DNA of 64,000 bases from Firmicutes bacterium ZOR0006 (lineage in GTDB: Bacteria; Bacillota_I; Bacilli_A; Culicoidibacterales; ZOR0006), in the NCBI GenBank assembly GCA_000798955.1, contig JTLC01000001.1:1-64000 (forward strand). The letters run 5' to 3'. Positions 9,727 to 18,054 of this stretch are shown here, piece after piece; position 1 is the first letter of the stretch; each line of letters begins with the position of its first letter. Both the position numbers and the translations under genes were made by a program. Under the pieces are notes generated by a model, which was given only the letters and a program-made list of their open reading frames with translations, had not been told where the DNA came from and did not search any database.

Positions 9727-10837
9727 TTAATTTTCATCACCTACTGTTGCTTGCAAATACGCCCGGATAAATGTTGTTATTTCTCCGTCCATAACCGCTT
9801 GCACATTCCCCATTTCTGTATTTGTTCGATGGTCCTTTACCATTGAATATGGGTGGAAAACATACGAACGAATTTGACTTCCCCAGCCAATTTCTTTTTT
9901 CTCACCACCAAGCCCTGCTAGTTTCGCTGCTTGTTCCTCAACTTGCTTTTCGTACAAGCGCCCACGTAAAACTTGCATCGCTGCTGCACGATTCTTAATT
10001 TGTGAGCGTTCGTTTTGGCATGTCACGACAATACCTGTTGGCAGATGGGTAATACGGACCGCTGAATCTGTTGTGTTTACTGACTGCCCACCAGCACCAC
10101 CTGAACGGTATGTATCAATTTTTAAATCATTTTCGTTGATTTCAATACTGACATCATCATCAATTTCTGGCATGACATGGCAAGATACAAATGATGTGTG
10201 CCGACGACCTGAAGAGTCAAATGGAGAAATACGGACAAGACGGTGAACACCTCGTTCAGATTTCAAATAACCATATACATTTACGCCCTTGATTAAAATC
10301 GTAACACTTTTAATTCCAGCCTCATCACCAGCCAAATAATCGAGCACTTCAACTTTAAATCCTTGTTTTTCCGCCCAACGTGTATACATTCGATACAACA
10401 TTTCTGCCCAATCTTGTGATTCTGTTCCACCGGCACCAGGATGTAATTCTAGAATCGCATTATTTTTATCATACGGTCCTGATAAGAGAACAGTCAGCTC
10501 AAACTCCTTTAATGTCTCTAAAAAAGGAATTAGCTCCTCTTCCAATAAGCTTTGCATTTCTGGATCCGGATCACTTTTTTGCATTTCATAGCCATCTTGG
10601 AGATCTGTTAACTGGTTCTCTAAGGCTTCGAGTGCTTCGACCTGTGTTTTCAAGCCATTGAGTTGTTGAATCACTGCTTGTGCTTGTTTTTGATCATCCC
10701 AGAAATTATTTTCTATCATTTTTGCTTCTAACTCAGCAATAATTAGGGCTTTTTGAGCTATGTCAAAGAGACCCCCTAAATTCTTCCAGCTTCGTCGTTG
10801 CATGTGTCAATTCATTACGAATTTCATATAATTCCAT
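9727..10837 (-). CDS. prfB: Peptide chain release factor 2, with programmed +1 frameshift
   Basis: Release factor 2 terminates translation at UGA and UAA. The gene is in two frames. The first starts at ATG 10837 behind GGTGG and runs 24 codons ([10 protein letters not shown] onward) to an in-frame TGA at 10765-10763. The sequence before it is AGGGGGTCTCTTTGAC, the canonical RF2 shift site (internal Shine-Dalgarno, CUU slippery codon, UGA-C). After a +1 shift, reading continues as DIAQKAL to give about 369 residues. The SPF anticodon tripeptide ([10 protein letters not shown]) and the catalytic GGQ (GGAGGQSVN) are present. It follows secA, as in many Bacillota. Confidence 0.96.
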
Positions 10838-10911
10838 GTCAATATCCACCTTTCGTTTTACATTAGCTTGATTATAACGAATTTCAACTACTTTTTAAAG
10901 AGTCGGCTACC

Positions 10912-10936
10912 AAAAAAACTACCCGAAGGTAGTTTT
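10912..10936 (-). terminator. Terminator after secA
   Basis: A 9-bp stem (10915-10923 with 10928-10936) is capped on the minus strand by a C(TTCG)G tetraloop and followed by seven T. It may attenuate read-through into prfB. Confidence 0.85.
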
Positions 10937-10939
10937 ATT

Positions 10940-13441
10940 TTAACGGTTACAGCAGTCTTTTGATTTTTTTCCGCTTCCACATGGACACGGTTCATTACGA
11001 CCCACTTTTGCTTCGTTACGCTTTGGTTGTGCTTTTAAATTGGTATCTGCTTTCGGACTAATTGCTTGTCCTTTCACAACTTCTTGACGTTTTAAATTAT
11101 CAACAATTTCAGCACGAATAATGTACATACTAATTTCAACGGCAATACGGTGATTTAGGTTCGCAAACATTTGGAATCCTTCCTCTTCGTAGGCACGTAA
11201 TGGGTCTTGTTGTGCATAGGCACGGAAATGGATACCATCACGTAAGTGACTCATTGCATCAATGTGCGACATCCAATTTTGATCGACTACGCGTAAAGAA
11301 ATTACTTTTTGGAATTCTTTCCAAGCTTGAGGATCAGCTAATTCATGCTTCTGCTCATATACCGCAACTAACGTTTCATGCACAAGTGCAATGGCTTCTT
11401 CATATGTTTTACCATTCATCTGTTCAAAGCTTAATGTTTGTTGTCCAGTAAACTGTAGATTCACTTCATCAATTAAAGCACGATAACTTTTTTCAGTGTG
11501 CTCGCGCAATTCAGGATTTAGGTGACGTTGCACGAGCGTTTCTGCCGCGACATTAAACATTGTATGAACTAAGTTTGTCACATCATCAGCAAATAAAATC
11601 TCATCTCGCTGTGCATACATGATTTCCCGTTGTTGGCGGAGTACTTCATCGTATTGTAAGAGTGATTTACGAATATCATAGTTAACACCTTCGACACGTT
11701 TTTGTGCTGATTCAACTTGGCGTGTTAACATTTTACTCTCAATCGGTTCATTCCCAAGTCCAAGGTTTTGCATCATCCCTTTGATACGATCACCACCGAA
11801 ACGAACCATGAGCTCATCTTCAAGAGAAATGTAAAAACGTGTATATCCGGCATCACCTTGACGTCCAGAGCGCCCACGTAATTGATTATCAATTCGGCGT
11901 GATTCATGACGTTCCGATCCAATAATAGCTAGACCGCCAAGTTCACTCACACCTTCACCAAGTTTGATATCAGTTCCCCGACCAGCCATATTTGTTGCAA
12001 TTGTTACTGCGCCCTTTTGACCAGCAAGCATAACAATTTCGGCTTCACGTTCATGGTTTTTCGCATTTAAAACCTCATGGCGAATTCCAGCTTTTTGGAA
12101 AGCTTTTGAAAGTAATTCTGATGTTTCAATCGCTACCGTACCAATTAACATTGGTTGTCCTGTTTCATGGCGTTGCTTAACTTCTTCAACAATTGCTTGA
12201 TACTTTGCTTCAATATTTGCGTACACTAAATCTGGTGCATCAATACGAACAATTGGTCGATTCGTTGGAATAGCAATAACACGCATATTATAGATATTAC
12301 GGAATTCTTCTTCCTCAGTTTTTGCTGTTCCTGTCATTCCTGAAATTTTCTCATAGAGGCGGAAAAAGTTTTGGAATGTAACAGTTGCTAACGTTGTCGT
12401 TTCCTCTTTAATTGAAACACCTTCTTTTGCCTCTAATGCTTGGTGTAATCCCTCACTGAATTGACGTCCTTGCATAATCCGCCCTGTAAATTGATCAACA
12501 ATCAGGATTTCATCATTTGCTACCACATAATCAACGTCATTGTGCATTGTATAGTTTGCTTTCAATGCTTGTTGGATTCGATGAACAAGCTCTGTATGTT
12601 TAATGTCAAATAAATTCTCTAATTTGAAAATTTCTTCGGCACGACTAATCCCATTTTCAGTTAACTGAATTGATTTAGCCTCTACATCGACTTCATAGTC
12701 TTGCTCCGGTTTCAACATTTTTGCAAACATGTCCGCATAGCGATACAGATTAGCAGTATTTTTTTGGCCACCAGAAATAATTAACGGTGTACGAGCTTCA
12801 TCGACTAGAATCGAATCGACCTCATCAATAATTGCATAATGTAGTGGCCGCTGTGATTTATTTTCTTTATAAAGCACCATATTGTCACGTAAATAGTCAA
12901 ACCCTAATTCATTGTTTGTACTATAAGTAATATCGCATGCATATGCTGCTTGCTTTTGTTCTGGTGTTAGGGCATTGACGTTTAAACCAACACTTAGTCC
13001 TAACCATTGGTGAAGTTGTCCCATTTCGGTCGCATCACGATTTGCTAAATATTCATTGACTGTAACGATGTGTACACCTTTTCCAGTCAAGGCATTTAAA
13101 TATGCTGGCATTGTTGATGTTAGGGTTTTTCCTTCCCCAGTTCTCATTTCTGCAATGTCACCACGATGCAAAGTAATCCCCCCAATTACTTGCACATAAT
13201 ATGGTTTCATCCCAAGCACACGAACAGCTGCTTCACGAACTACTGCAAACGCCTCAGGCAGTAGCTGCTCAAGTGTTTCGCCATTTGTATATCGTTCTTT
13301 AAATACTGGTGTCATCGCTTGCAGTTCTTCATCTGTTTTTTGCGACATTTGCTGTTCTAATGCCATTACTTGATCAGCAATTTTTTCAATTTTACGTAAT
13401 TCTTGACGCCCCTCGTCAAATAGGTTTTTCAAAAAATTCAT
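10940..13441 (-). CDS. secA: Preprotein translocase ATPase SecA
   Basis: This 833-residue motor drives Sec-dependent export through SecYEG. Walker A GEGKT is at 102-106, followed by the Walker B/DEAD segment IIDEVDSILVDEARTPL. Also present are the helicase-like TNMAGRGTDI and the C-terminal zinc-binding tail CPCGSGKKSKDCC, which contacts SecB-like partners or ribosomes. Length and motif order are normal for the housekeeping SecA1. The ribosome site is GAGGAG with about 10-nt spacing. It sits between hpf and prfB, with terminator hairpins on both sides. Confidence 0.97.
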   Translation of the reverse strand: MNFLKNLFDEGRQELRKIEKIADQVMALEQQMSQKTDEELQAMTPVFKERYTNGETLEQLLPEAFAVVREAAVRVLGMKPYYVQVIGGITLHRGDIAEMRTGEGKTLTSTMPAYLNALTGKGVHIVTVNEYLANRDATEMGQLHQWLGLSVGLNVNALTPEQKQAAYACDITYSTNNELGFDYLRDNMVLYKENKSQRPLHYAIIDEVDSILVDEARTPLIISGGQKNTANLYRYADMFAKMLKPEQDYEVDVEAKSIQLTENGISRAEEIFKLENLFDIKHTELVHRIQQALKANYTMHNDVDYVVANDEILIVDQFTGRIMQGRQFSEGLHQALEAKEGVSIKEETTTLATVTFQNFFRLYEKISGMTGTAKTEEEEFRNIYNMRVIAIPTNRPIVRIDAPDLVYANIEAKYQAIVEEVKQRHETGQPMLIGTVAIETSELLSKAFQKAGIRHEVLNAKNHEREAEIVMLAGQKGAVTIATNMAGRGTDIKLGEGVSELGGLAIIGSERHESRRIDNQLRGRSGRQGDAGYTRFYISLEDELMVRFGGDRIKGMMQNLGLGNEPIESKMLTRQVESAQKRVEGVNYDIRKSLLQYDEVLRQQREIMYAQRDEILFADDVTNLVHTMFNVAAETLVQRHLNPELREHTEKSYRALIDEVNLQFTGQQTLSFEQMNGKTYEEAIALVHETLVAVYEQKHELADPQAWKEFQKVISLRVVDQNWMSHIDAMSHLRDGIHFRAYAQQDPLRAYEEEGFQMFANLNHRIAVEISMYIIRAEIVDNLKRQEVVKGQAISPKADTNLKAQPKRNEAKVGRNEPCPCGSGKKSKDCCNR

Positions 13442-13500
13442 CTATCTCTCGCTCCTCTTATTGACTTTGATATCTTTTTACTTCTTCATTCGTCCTTACT

Positions 13501-13533
13501 ATCATAACATATTCTTTCTTAAAGTGTACACTT
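13501..13533 (-). promoter_or_regulatory. Possible secA promoter with overlapping palindrome
   Basis: The minus strand shows TATGAT (13501-13506) and TGTACA 18 bp upstream. The -35 lies inside a perfect 12-bp palindrome AAGTGTACACTT (13522-13533). The palindrome could be an operator, but no cognate regulator is evident. Confidence 0.35.
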
Positions 13534-13574
13534 GCCTACGAAAAAAGCTTGATTATACCTACTGAAATCGACAG

Positions 13575-13602
13575 AAAAAAGCGGATACTTCAGTATCCGC
13601 TT
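13575..13602 (-). terminator. Terminator after hpf
   Basis: The stem AAGCGGATACT/AGTATCCGCTT (13579-13589 with 13592-13602) is followed by six T on the minus strand. Confidence 0.88.
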
Positions 13603-13612
13603 GGAATTTTGC

Positions 13613-14176
13613 TTATTCAGGTTCAATCACACCAAATTTTCCATCTTTTCGACGGTATAGCACGCAAACTTTGCTGACATCTAAGTCACGATAAACAAAG
13701 AAATCATGTCCTAATAATTCCATTTGTAAAATTGCTTCTTCGACATCCATTGGTCGTAATTCCACGTGTTTTGTTTTCACAATCGCTTCTGCTGCTTCAG
13801 TGTAAACATCGTCTGGATAATCGGCATCTTCAACTTCAACAAAACCACTATTCACTCCATGGTGATTATATGGTTTATGTTTCATTGTTCGAACCATACG
13901 TCCACGATGTTTGCGAATTTGGCGCTCTAATTTATCAACGGCAACATCAATTGCTGCGTATAAATCATCTTGCTTTTCATCAATGCGTAAAATGAAGCGA
14001 TTCGCAAAAATTGTTGCTTCAATTCGTTGCATGTGATTATAAATTTTAAATAATACTTTTGCTTCTACCTCTTCTGGTACTTCGAAAAAGCGATCTAAGC
14101 GTGAAAATTTCTCTGTCACATAATCTTGAATCGCCGGTGTAACTTCGACATTTTGACCACGAATATTTAGTTTCAT
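13613..14176 (-). CDS. hpf: Long-form ribosome hibernation promoting factor
   Basis: This 187-residue protein dimerises 70S ribosomes into inactive 100S particles in stationary phase or stress. The N-terminal YfiA/HPF domain (about 1-105, beginning MKLNIRGQNVEVTPAI) is joined by a linker to the C-terminal dimerisation domain (about 128-187, ending LYRRKDGKFGVIEPE). That makes it the long form typical of Gram-positives. The ribosome site is AAGGGGG with 8-nt spacing. It has its own strong promoter just after comFC and its own terminator, so it can be expressed independently of secA. Confidence 0.95.
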   Translation of the reverse strand: MKLNIRGQNVEVTPAIQDYVTEKFSRLDRFFEVPEEVEAKVLFKIYNHMQRIEATIFANRFILRIDEKQDDLYAAIDVAVDKLERQIRKHRGRMVRTMKHKPYNHHGVNSGFVEVEDADYPDDVYTEAAEAIVKTKHVELRPMDVEEAILQMELLGHDFFVYRDLDVSKVCVLYRRKDGKFGVIEPE

Positions 14177-14207
14177 AAAGAGGACCCCCTTGCTGCTTAT
14201 ATAAGTT

Positions 14208-14235
14208 ATTATACCACAAAAGAAAGCGATTTCAA
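14208..14235 (-). promoter_or_regulatory. Promoter of hpf
   Basis: On the minus strand, TTGAAA (14230-14235), a 16-bp spacer and TATAAT (14208-14213) preceded by TGG form a strong extended -10 promoter. It begins right after the comFC stop codon. Confidence 0.75.
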
Positions 14236-14236
14236 G

Positions 14237-14914
14237 TTATCGGAACAAAGAAAATGTTTGAATTTTATTTTTTGCCATGCCTGCCTGTTCCAATGCGTGT
14301 ATTGCTTGATAGAGTGTCGCGCCGGTGGTGTAAACGTCGTCTATTAACAATAATTTTTTAGGAACCGTTTGGCACACTTGAAATGGATAAACCAATTTGA
14401 GTCGTTCTGTTTTTGACTGCTCACTTTGATGTGGGGTATGAAGTAATTTTACCAAAAAACTGTCAAATGCATAGTCTAATTGATCACAAAAATGCTTGAT
14501 TACATCAATTTTACGAACTTTTAAGCGTTCTGTAGCCGAAGGTATACCAGTTATTAGCTTTTTATTCATATTTTTTCGAAAATATTCATTCGTTGGTTCG
14601 ACAAATCCATCAATAAGTGCAATATCACCCAGAAATTTGATTTGGTGCAAAACTTGCTTTGCTCCTTCGTTATATGCAAATAATGCATGATGTTCTGGAA
14701 TCCAACCATACTGTTTTTCCCAATATCGACACTGCTCACAAATAGACTCTGTCTTTTTTACAAGACCACAGCAACGTTGGCAGCGTTCTTCACGTTGAAT
14801 ACATTCAAATCCTTGCCAGCAACTTAAGCAAAAATCTGGTTGTGTCTTGGCAAATAATTGTCCAAAAGTTGGTTCATGTTGTAAAATTTGATCACATAAT
14901 AAACACCTTCTCAT
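14237..14914 (-). CDS. comFC: ComFC-type phosphoribosyltransferase-like competence protein
   Basis: This 225-residue protein is needed for DNA uptake during natural transformation in Bacillota. N-terminal cysteine pairs (MRRCLLCDQIL, then CLSC, CQRCC and CEQC) suggest zinc binding. The C-terminal PRTase-fold domain carries the PRPP loop LLLIDDVYTTGATL. It overlaps the 3' end of comFA by 4 nt (ATGA), so the two are translationally coupled. Only the late competence pair is present here; no comG or comE genes are in the window. Confidence 0.92.
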   Translation of the reverse strand: MRRCLLCDQILQHEPTFGQLFAKTQPDFCLSCWQGFECIQREERCQRCCGLVKKTESICEQCRYWEKQYGWIPEHHALFAYNEGAKQVLHQIKFLGDIALIDGFVEPTNEYFRKNMNKKLITGIPSATERLKVRKIDVIKHFCDQLDYAFDSFLVKLLHTPHQSEQSKTERLKLVYPFQVCQTVPKKLLLIDDVYTTGATLYQAIHALEQAGMAKNKIQTFSLFR

Positions 14915-16155
14915 TCTATTAATCCCCTTTTCTTCGCTAATTTATTACATGCCTGTATTTCTTTGATTGCTACCATCATTGCACGGGTTTTTGCTTCTCC
15001 AATGAATAAAATACTGGCATATTGATCACTATTTTTCCGATCAACGCGTCCGCTAATTTGTACAAGTGCCGACCAATCGAATACTTCATGATCAGCATCC
15101 AACACAACAACCTCGCACCAATTGATTGTCACGCCTCGCTCCAGAATTGTCGTGGTTACTAAAATTTTGAGTGTGCGTTCACGTAATTTCTGTACTTTTT
15201 CCTGGCGATCTGGGTCTTGACTATGGACGAAGTCACATTGTGATCCAAACTCAGTACTGAGGGCGCCGATAAAAACCTCACCACAGTGAATCGTTGGAAC
15301 AAAGATCATGACCACGCGATCATTTTCAATTAATGTTTGGAGGTGTCGAAAAAGTTTTTTTCGTAAAAAACGAGTTGTGATAATTTTTCTACTTGTTCCC
15401 CAGAGGCAATATTTTGGTACTGGGAGTGCACGTCGATGATACCGCCCGGGTAATTGCCAAATCTCATACTGATTTTCTTGGAATTTTCGGCGCAATTGCT
15501 GACTTGGTGTAGCCGTCAAATAAATGAAGTGTCCTTGCTCGTTCAAGGCTCGTTCCGCAAAGCGGGCTAATTTAGTGTCAACAGTATATGGAAAAGCATC
15601 AACTTCATCAATGATAATACAATCAAATGCCTGATAATAGCGTACCAATTGATGTGTTGTTGCTAAAACGAGCTGTGCATCTAGTTGTCCATCTGGCGAG
15701 TTCTGATAGTGACTTGCCAGTTTGGTTTGGGGAAATGCTTGTTGGAGTCGTGGTTGAAGTTCTTTTACCACATCAGTTCTTGGCGTTGCCCAACAAATTC
15801 TTTTTCCAGCTTCGAGTGCTGCATAAATCCCTTCAAACATCATCTCCGTTTTTCCAGCACCACAAACAGCATAAACCATTCCTGTTTTTTGCTGACAGAT
15901 CCATTCACGAATCATCCGACTTGCTTCTGCCTGTGCACAGGAAAGTTGTCCATTCCAGGCATATACAACCGAATCGAGTGAAAATTCTTGCGTATCAACC
16001 ACAATATGTGTACAGGTTGTAACAATCCCGAAATTCACACATGATCGACAATACCAACAATGTTGTTGACACTTTTCACAAAAATAACGATAAAAGAGTC
16101 GTTGTTCGTAATTGCCACAGCGCCGACAATAGTATTGACTGTTGAGCATTTGCAC
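14911..16155 (-). CDS. comFA: ComFA, DEAD-box ATPase for DNA uptake
   Basis: This 414-residue superfamily 2 helicase-like ATPase drives ssDNA import through ComEC. The N-terminus has a four-cysteine zinc site (CRRC, CEKC, CWYC and CRSC pairs within residues 10-40). The helicase core contains Walker A CGAGKTEMM, DEVD (IIIDEVDAF), YLTATPS, and a C-terminal helicase domain with ISGRVDRK. The favoured start is GTG at 16155, 10 nt after GGAAGG; an ATG two codons later is possible but too distant from that site. Coupled to comFC. Confidence 0.92.
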   Translation of the reverse strand: MQMLNSQYYCRRCGNYEQRLFYRYFCEKCQQHCWYCRSCVNFGIVTTCTHIVVDTQEFSLDSVVYAWNGQLSCAQAEASRMIREWICQQKTGMVYAVCGAGKTEMMFEGIYAALEAGKRICWATPRTDVVKELQPRLQQAFPQTKLASHYQNSPDGQLDAQLVLATTHQLVRYYQAFDCIIIDEVDAFPYTVDTKLARFAERALNEQGHFIYLTATPSQQLRRKFQENQYEIWQLPGRYHRRALPVPKYCLWGTSRKIITTRFLRKKLFRHLQTLIENDRVVMIFVPTIHCGEVFIGALSTEFGSQCDFVHSQDPDRQEKVQKLRERTLKILVTTTILERGVTINWCEVVVLDADHEVFDWSALVQISGRVDRKNSDQYASILFIGEAKTRAMMVAIKEIQACNKLAKKRGLIE

Positions 16156-16240
16156 CGCAATTTCACCTTCCTCATCACTACAGTGTATTCATTTTTGTCT
16201 TTTCATTCTATCCCCCCTCTCTTTAATATGCACAGAAAAC

Positions 16241-16275
16241 AAAAAAAAATTCAGATTTTCGTCTGAATTTTTATT
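16241..16275 (-). terminator. Terminator after degV
   Basis: A 9-bp stem AAATTCAGA/TCTGAATTT (16247-16255 with 16262-16270) is followed by nine T on the minus strand. Confidence 0.85.
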
Positions 16276-16285
16276 TTTTAATTTT

Positions 16286-17134
16286 TTATTTTTCGTAATT
16301 TTTCAACCAAACAAGTCCAATTCCCGTGGGACCAATATGTGCACCTACTGTTGGTGATAGAAAGAATTCTTCACATGGTACACCTGGTAAGGTTAATTCA
16401 ACTGCTTGGCGTAATTGCTTGATAAGTTTTTCATCGCCCGTATGGATAATAAAAACTTGTTTCGGATTTTCTTTCAATGCTTCTTGTGCAATCATCTGAA
16501 CGGCTTTTTTAAACGTGCGCATTTTTTCAATCACCTTTAATTCACCATCAATAATTGTTAAAATTGGTTTGATCTGCAGTAATTCACCTACTGTCGCCGA
16601 GACGCGGCTTAATCGCCCACCACGTTGAAGATATGTTAACGAATCAACTGTAATACGTGCATCAACATAGCGTTCGCGAATCAGCTGATGTAATAATGCA
16701 ATTGCTTCTTCGCTTGTTTTGCCTTGCTGTAATGCAGCGGCCATTTCCATTACTGCTATTCCACCAAAAATTGTCGTTGATTCTGTATCAACAACGGTAA
16801 TTTTGATGCCATCAACAAATTCAATTGCTGCCGTTGCTGATTGGTATGTACCACTCATTTTCGAAGACATGACTGTAACGATAATCTCATCATACCCCTT
16901 CGCTTTGAGCATCTCATATTTTTCGACAAAGTCACCTGGAGCTGCTTGTGAAGTTGTTGCCATTTCACCAGTATTCAGGCGCGCAAAAAATTGTTCATAG
17001 GTGATTTCCTCAACATCTTTATATGGCTGCCCGTCAAAAATTACATATAATGGGATTGTATAAATATTGTGTTTGTCCGCAAATTCTTGTGGAATTGTCA
17101 TTGTTGTATCGCTTAAAATTGCTATTTTAGCCAT
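16286..17134 (-). CDS. DegV family fatty-acid-binding protein
   Basis: This 282-residue protein has the DegV fold (MAKIAILSDTTMTIPQEFAD onward). The family binds one fatty acid; FakB members present it to the kinase FakA for phospholipid synthesis. The conserved segments TSQAAPGDF and the C-terminal GAHIGPTGIGLVW are present. No fakA is nearby, so the exact partner is unknown. It starts after AAAGGAG, has a good promoter, and is divergent from yigZ across a 173-bp region containing a palindrome. Confidence 0.88.
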   Translation of the reverse strand: MAKIAILSDTTMTIPQEFADKHNIYTIPLYVIFDGQPYKDVEEITYEQFFARLNTGEMATTSQAAPGDFVEKYEMLKAKGYDEIIVTVMSSKMSGTYQSATAAIEFVDGIKITVVDTESTTIFGGIAVMEMAAALQQGKTSEEAIALLHQLIRERYVDARITVDSLTYLQRGGRLSRVSATVGELLQIKPILTIIDGELKVIEKMRTFKKAVQMIAQEALKENPKQVFIIHTGDEKLIKQLRQAVELTLPGVPCEEFFLSPTVGAHIGPTGIGLVWLKNYEK

Positions 17135-17165
17135 GGTAACACTCCTTTAAAGTGATTTCTTTTCA

Positions 17166-17194
17166 ATTATATACTAAAGCGTTTATGCTTGCAA
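17166..17194 (-). promoter_or_regulatory. Promoter of the degV gene
   Basis: The minus strand has TTGCAA (17189-17194), a 17-bp spacer and a perfect TATAAT (17166-17171). Confidence 0.75.
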
Positions 17195-17218
17195 TTTTTT
17201 CCGACTCGTTTTGAACTT

Positions 17219-17233
17219 TAGTTATCATAACTA
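17219..17233. other. Perfect palindrome in the degV-yigZ divergent promoter region
   Basis: TAGTTAT-C-ATAACTA is a 15-bp perfect dyad. It lies between the degV promoter and a TATAAT at 17255-17260 on the plus strand that probably serves yigZ. The position fits a shared operator. Confidence 0.4.
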
Positions 17234-17307
17234 CTCCACTCTTACTTTTTCGTGTATAATGAGAGGATGTCCTGTACTCAATCTATTATTTTAAAGGAGT
17301 TAGCTTT

Positions 17308-17952
17308 ATGAACTGTTTTGGTATTCAAGCTGCCGGTGATTACGAAATCCAAATTGAAAAATCTCGTTTTATTTGTTATTTTGCTCCCGTCAATACTGCT
17401 GAGGAAGCACAAGCATTTATCGAGACAATAAAAAAACGGAACTGGGATGCAACTCATAACTGTTCAGCTTATTTGCTCGGGGAAAATCAACAAGTACAAA
17501 AAGCAAATGATGATGGCGAACCAAGTGGTACTGCTGGCATCCCGATGCTTGAAGTCTTAAAAAAAAGAAACCTAACCAATATCGTAGTTGTTGTCACGCG
17601 CTATTTTGGTGGTATTAAATTAGGTGCTGGTGGCTTAGTTCGTGCATACACGCAAAGTGTCGTGAGTGCTCTTGATACAGTTGCAACTTTAGTTGAAAAG
17701 CTTCCCTTATTGCGAATACAATTTATGTTACCTTTTGAGCTTGCTTTTAAGGTCGAAAATACGCTTCGTCATGACACTCGTTTTATTGTCGAATCTGTTG
17801 CTTATTTTTCTGAGGCAGTTACTTTTTTTGTTCTAATTTCTCCTGAAAGTGAAGTGCTATTTCAGGAAAACTTACATATGCTCTGCAATCAAGAAGTCGA
17901 TATTTATCCAATTGAAACAATTTATCATGAAAAAATTCTTGTTTCTGATTAA
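17308..17952 (+). CDS. yigZ: YigZ/IMPACT family protein
   Basis: This 214-residue protein has the UPF0029/IMPACT N-terminal domain (about 1-120) with the family signature DDGEPSGTAGIPML. It also has a VVVVTRYFGGIKLGAGGLVRAY segment, written here only as its conserved core RYFGGIKLGAGGLVRAYT, and a C-terminal DUF1949-like domain. The yeast and mammalian relatives modulate translation stress signalling through Gcn1; the bacterial role is unclear. The start follows AAAGGAG at 7 nt. A plus-strand TATAAT lies at 17255-17260. Confidence 0.9.
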   Translation: MNCFGIQAAGDYEIQIEKSRFICYFAPVNTAEEAQAFIETIKKRNWDATHNCSAYLLGENQQVQKANDDGEPSGTAGIPMLEVLKKRNLTNIVVVVTRYFGGIKLGAGGLVRAYTQSVVSALDTVATLVEKLPLLRIQFMLPFELAFKVENTLRHDTRFIVESVAYFSEAVTFFVLISPESEVLFQENLHMLCNQEVDIYPIETIYHEKILVSD

Positions 17953-17990
17953 ATTATCAATATTCTATTTTGCTTTTAGGTAAAAAACTT

Positions 17991-17996
17991 TATAAT
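17991..17996 (+). promoter_or_regulatory. Possible -10 element of the LCP gene
   Basis: A perfect TATAAT lies 40 bp after the yigZ stop and about 60 bp ahead of the LCP start. The -35 region is weak. Confidence 0.4.
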
Positions 17997-18054
17997 AAAA
18001 AAGTATGTAGTTTATTACTATTACATATCCCAACTCAAAAAGGAGGCGTTAATC

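Noticed and set aside
9727-10803. prfB as a single-frame 358-codon gene starting at 10803
   Set aside because: Its first 13 residues are out of frame for RF2; the frameshift site and upstream 24 codons restore the family N-terminus.
13732-13995. Plus-strand open frames opposite hpf, secA, atpA, pgcA and other core genes
   Set aside because: Antisense shadows of strongly conserved genes, with no ribosome sites or recognisable products.
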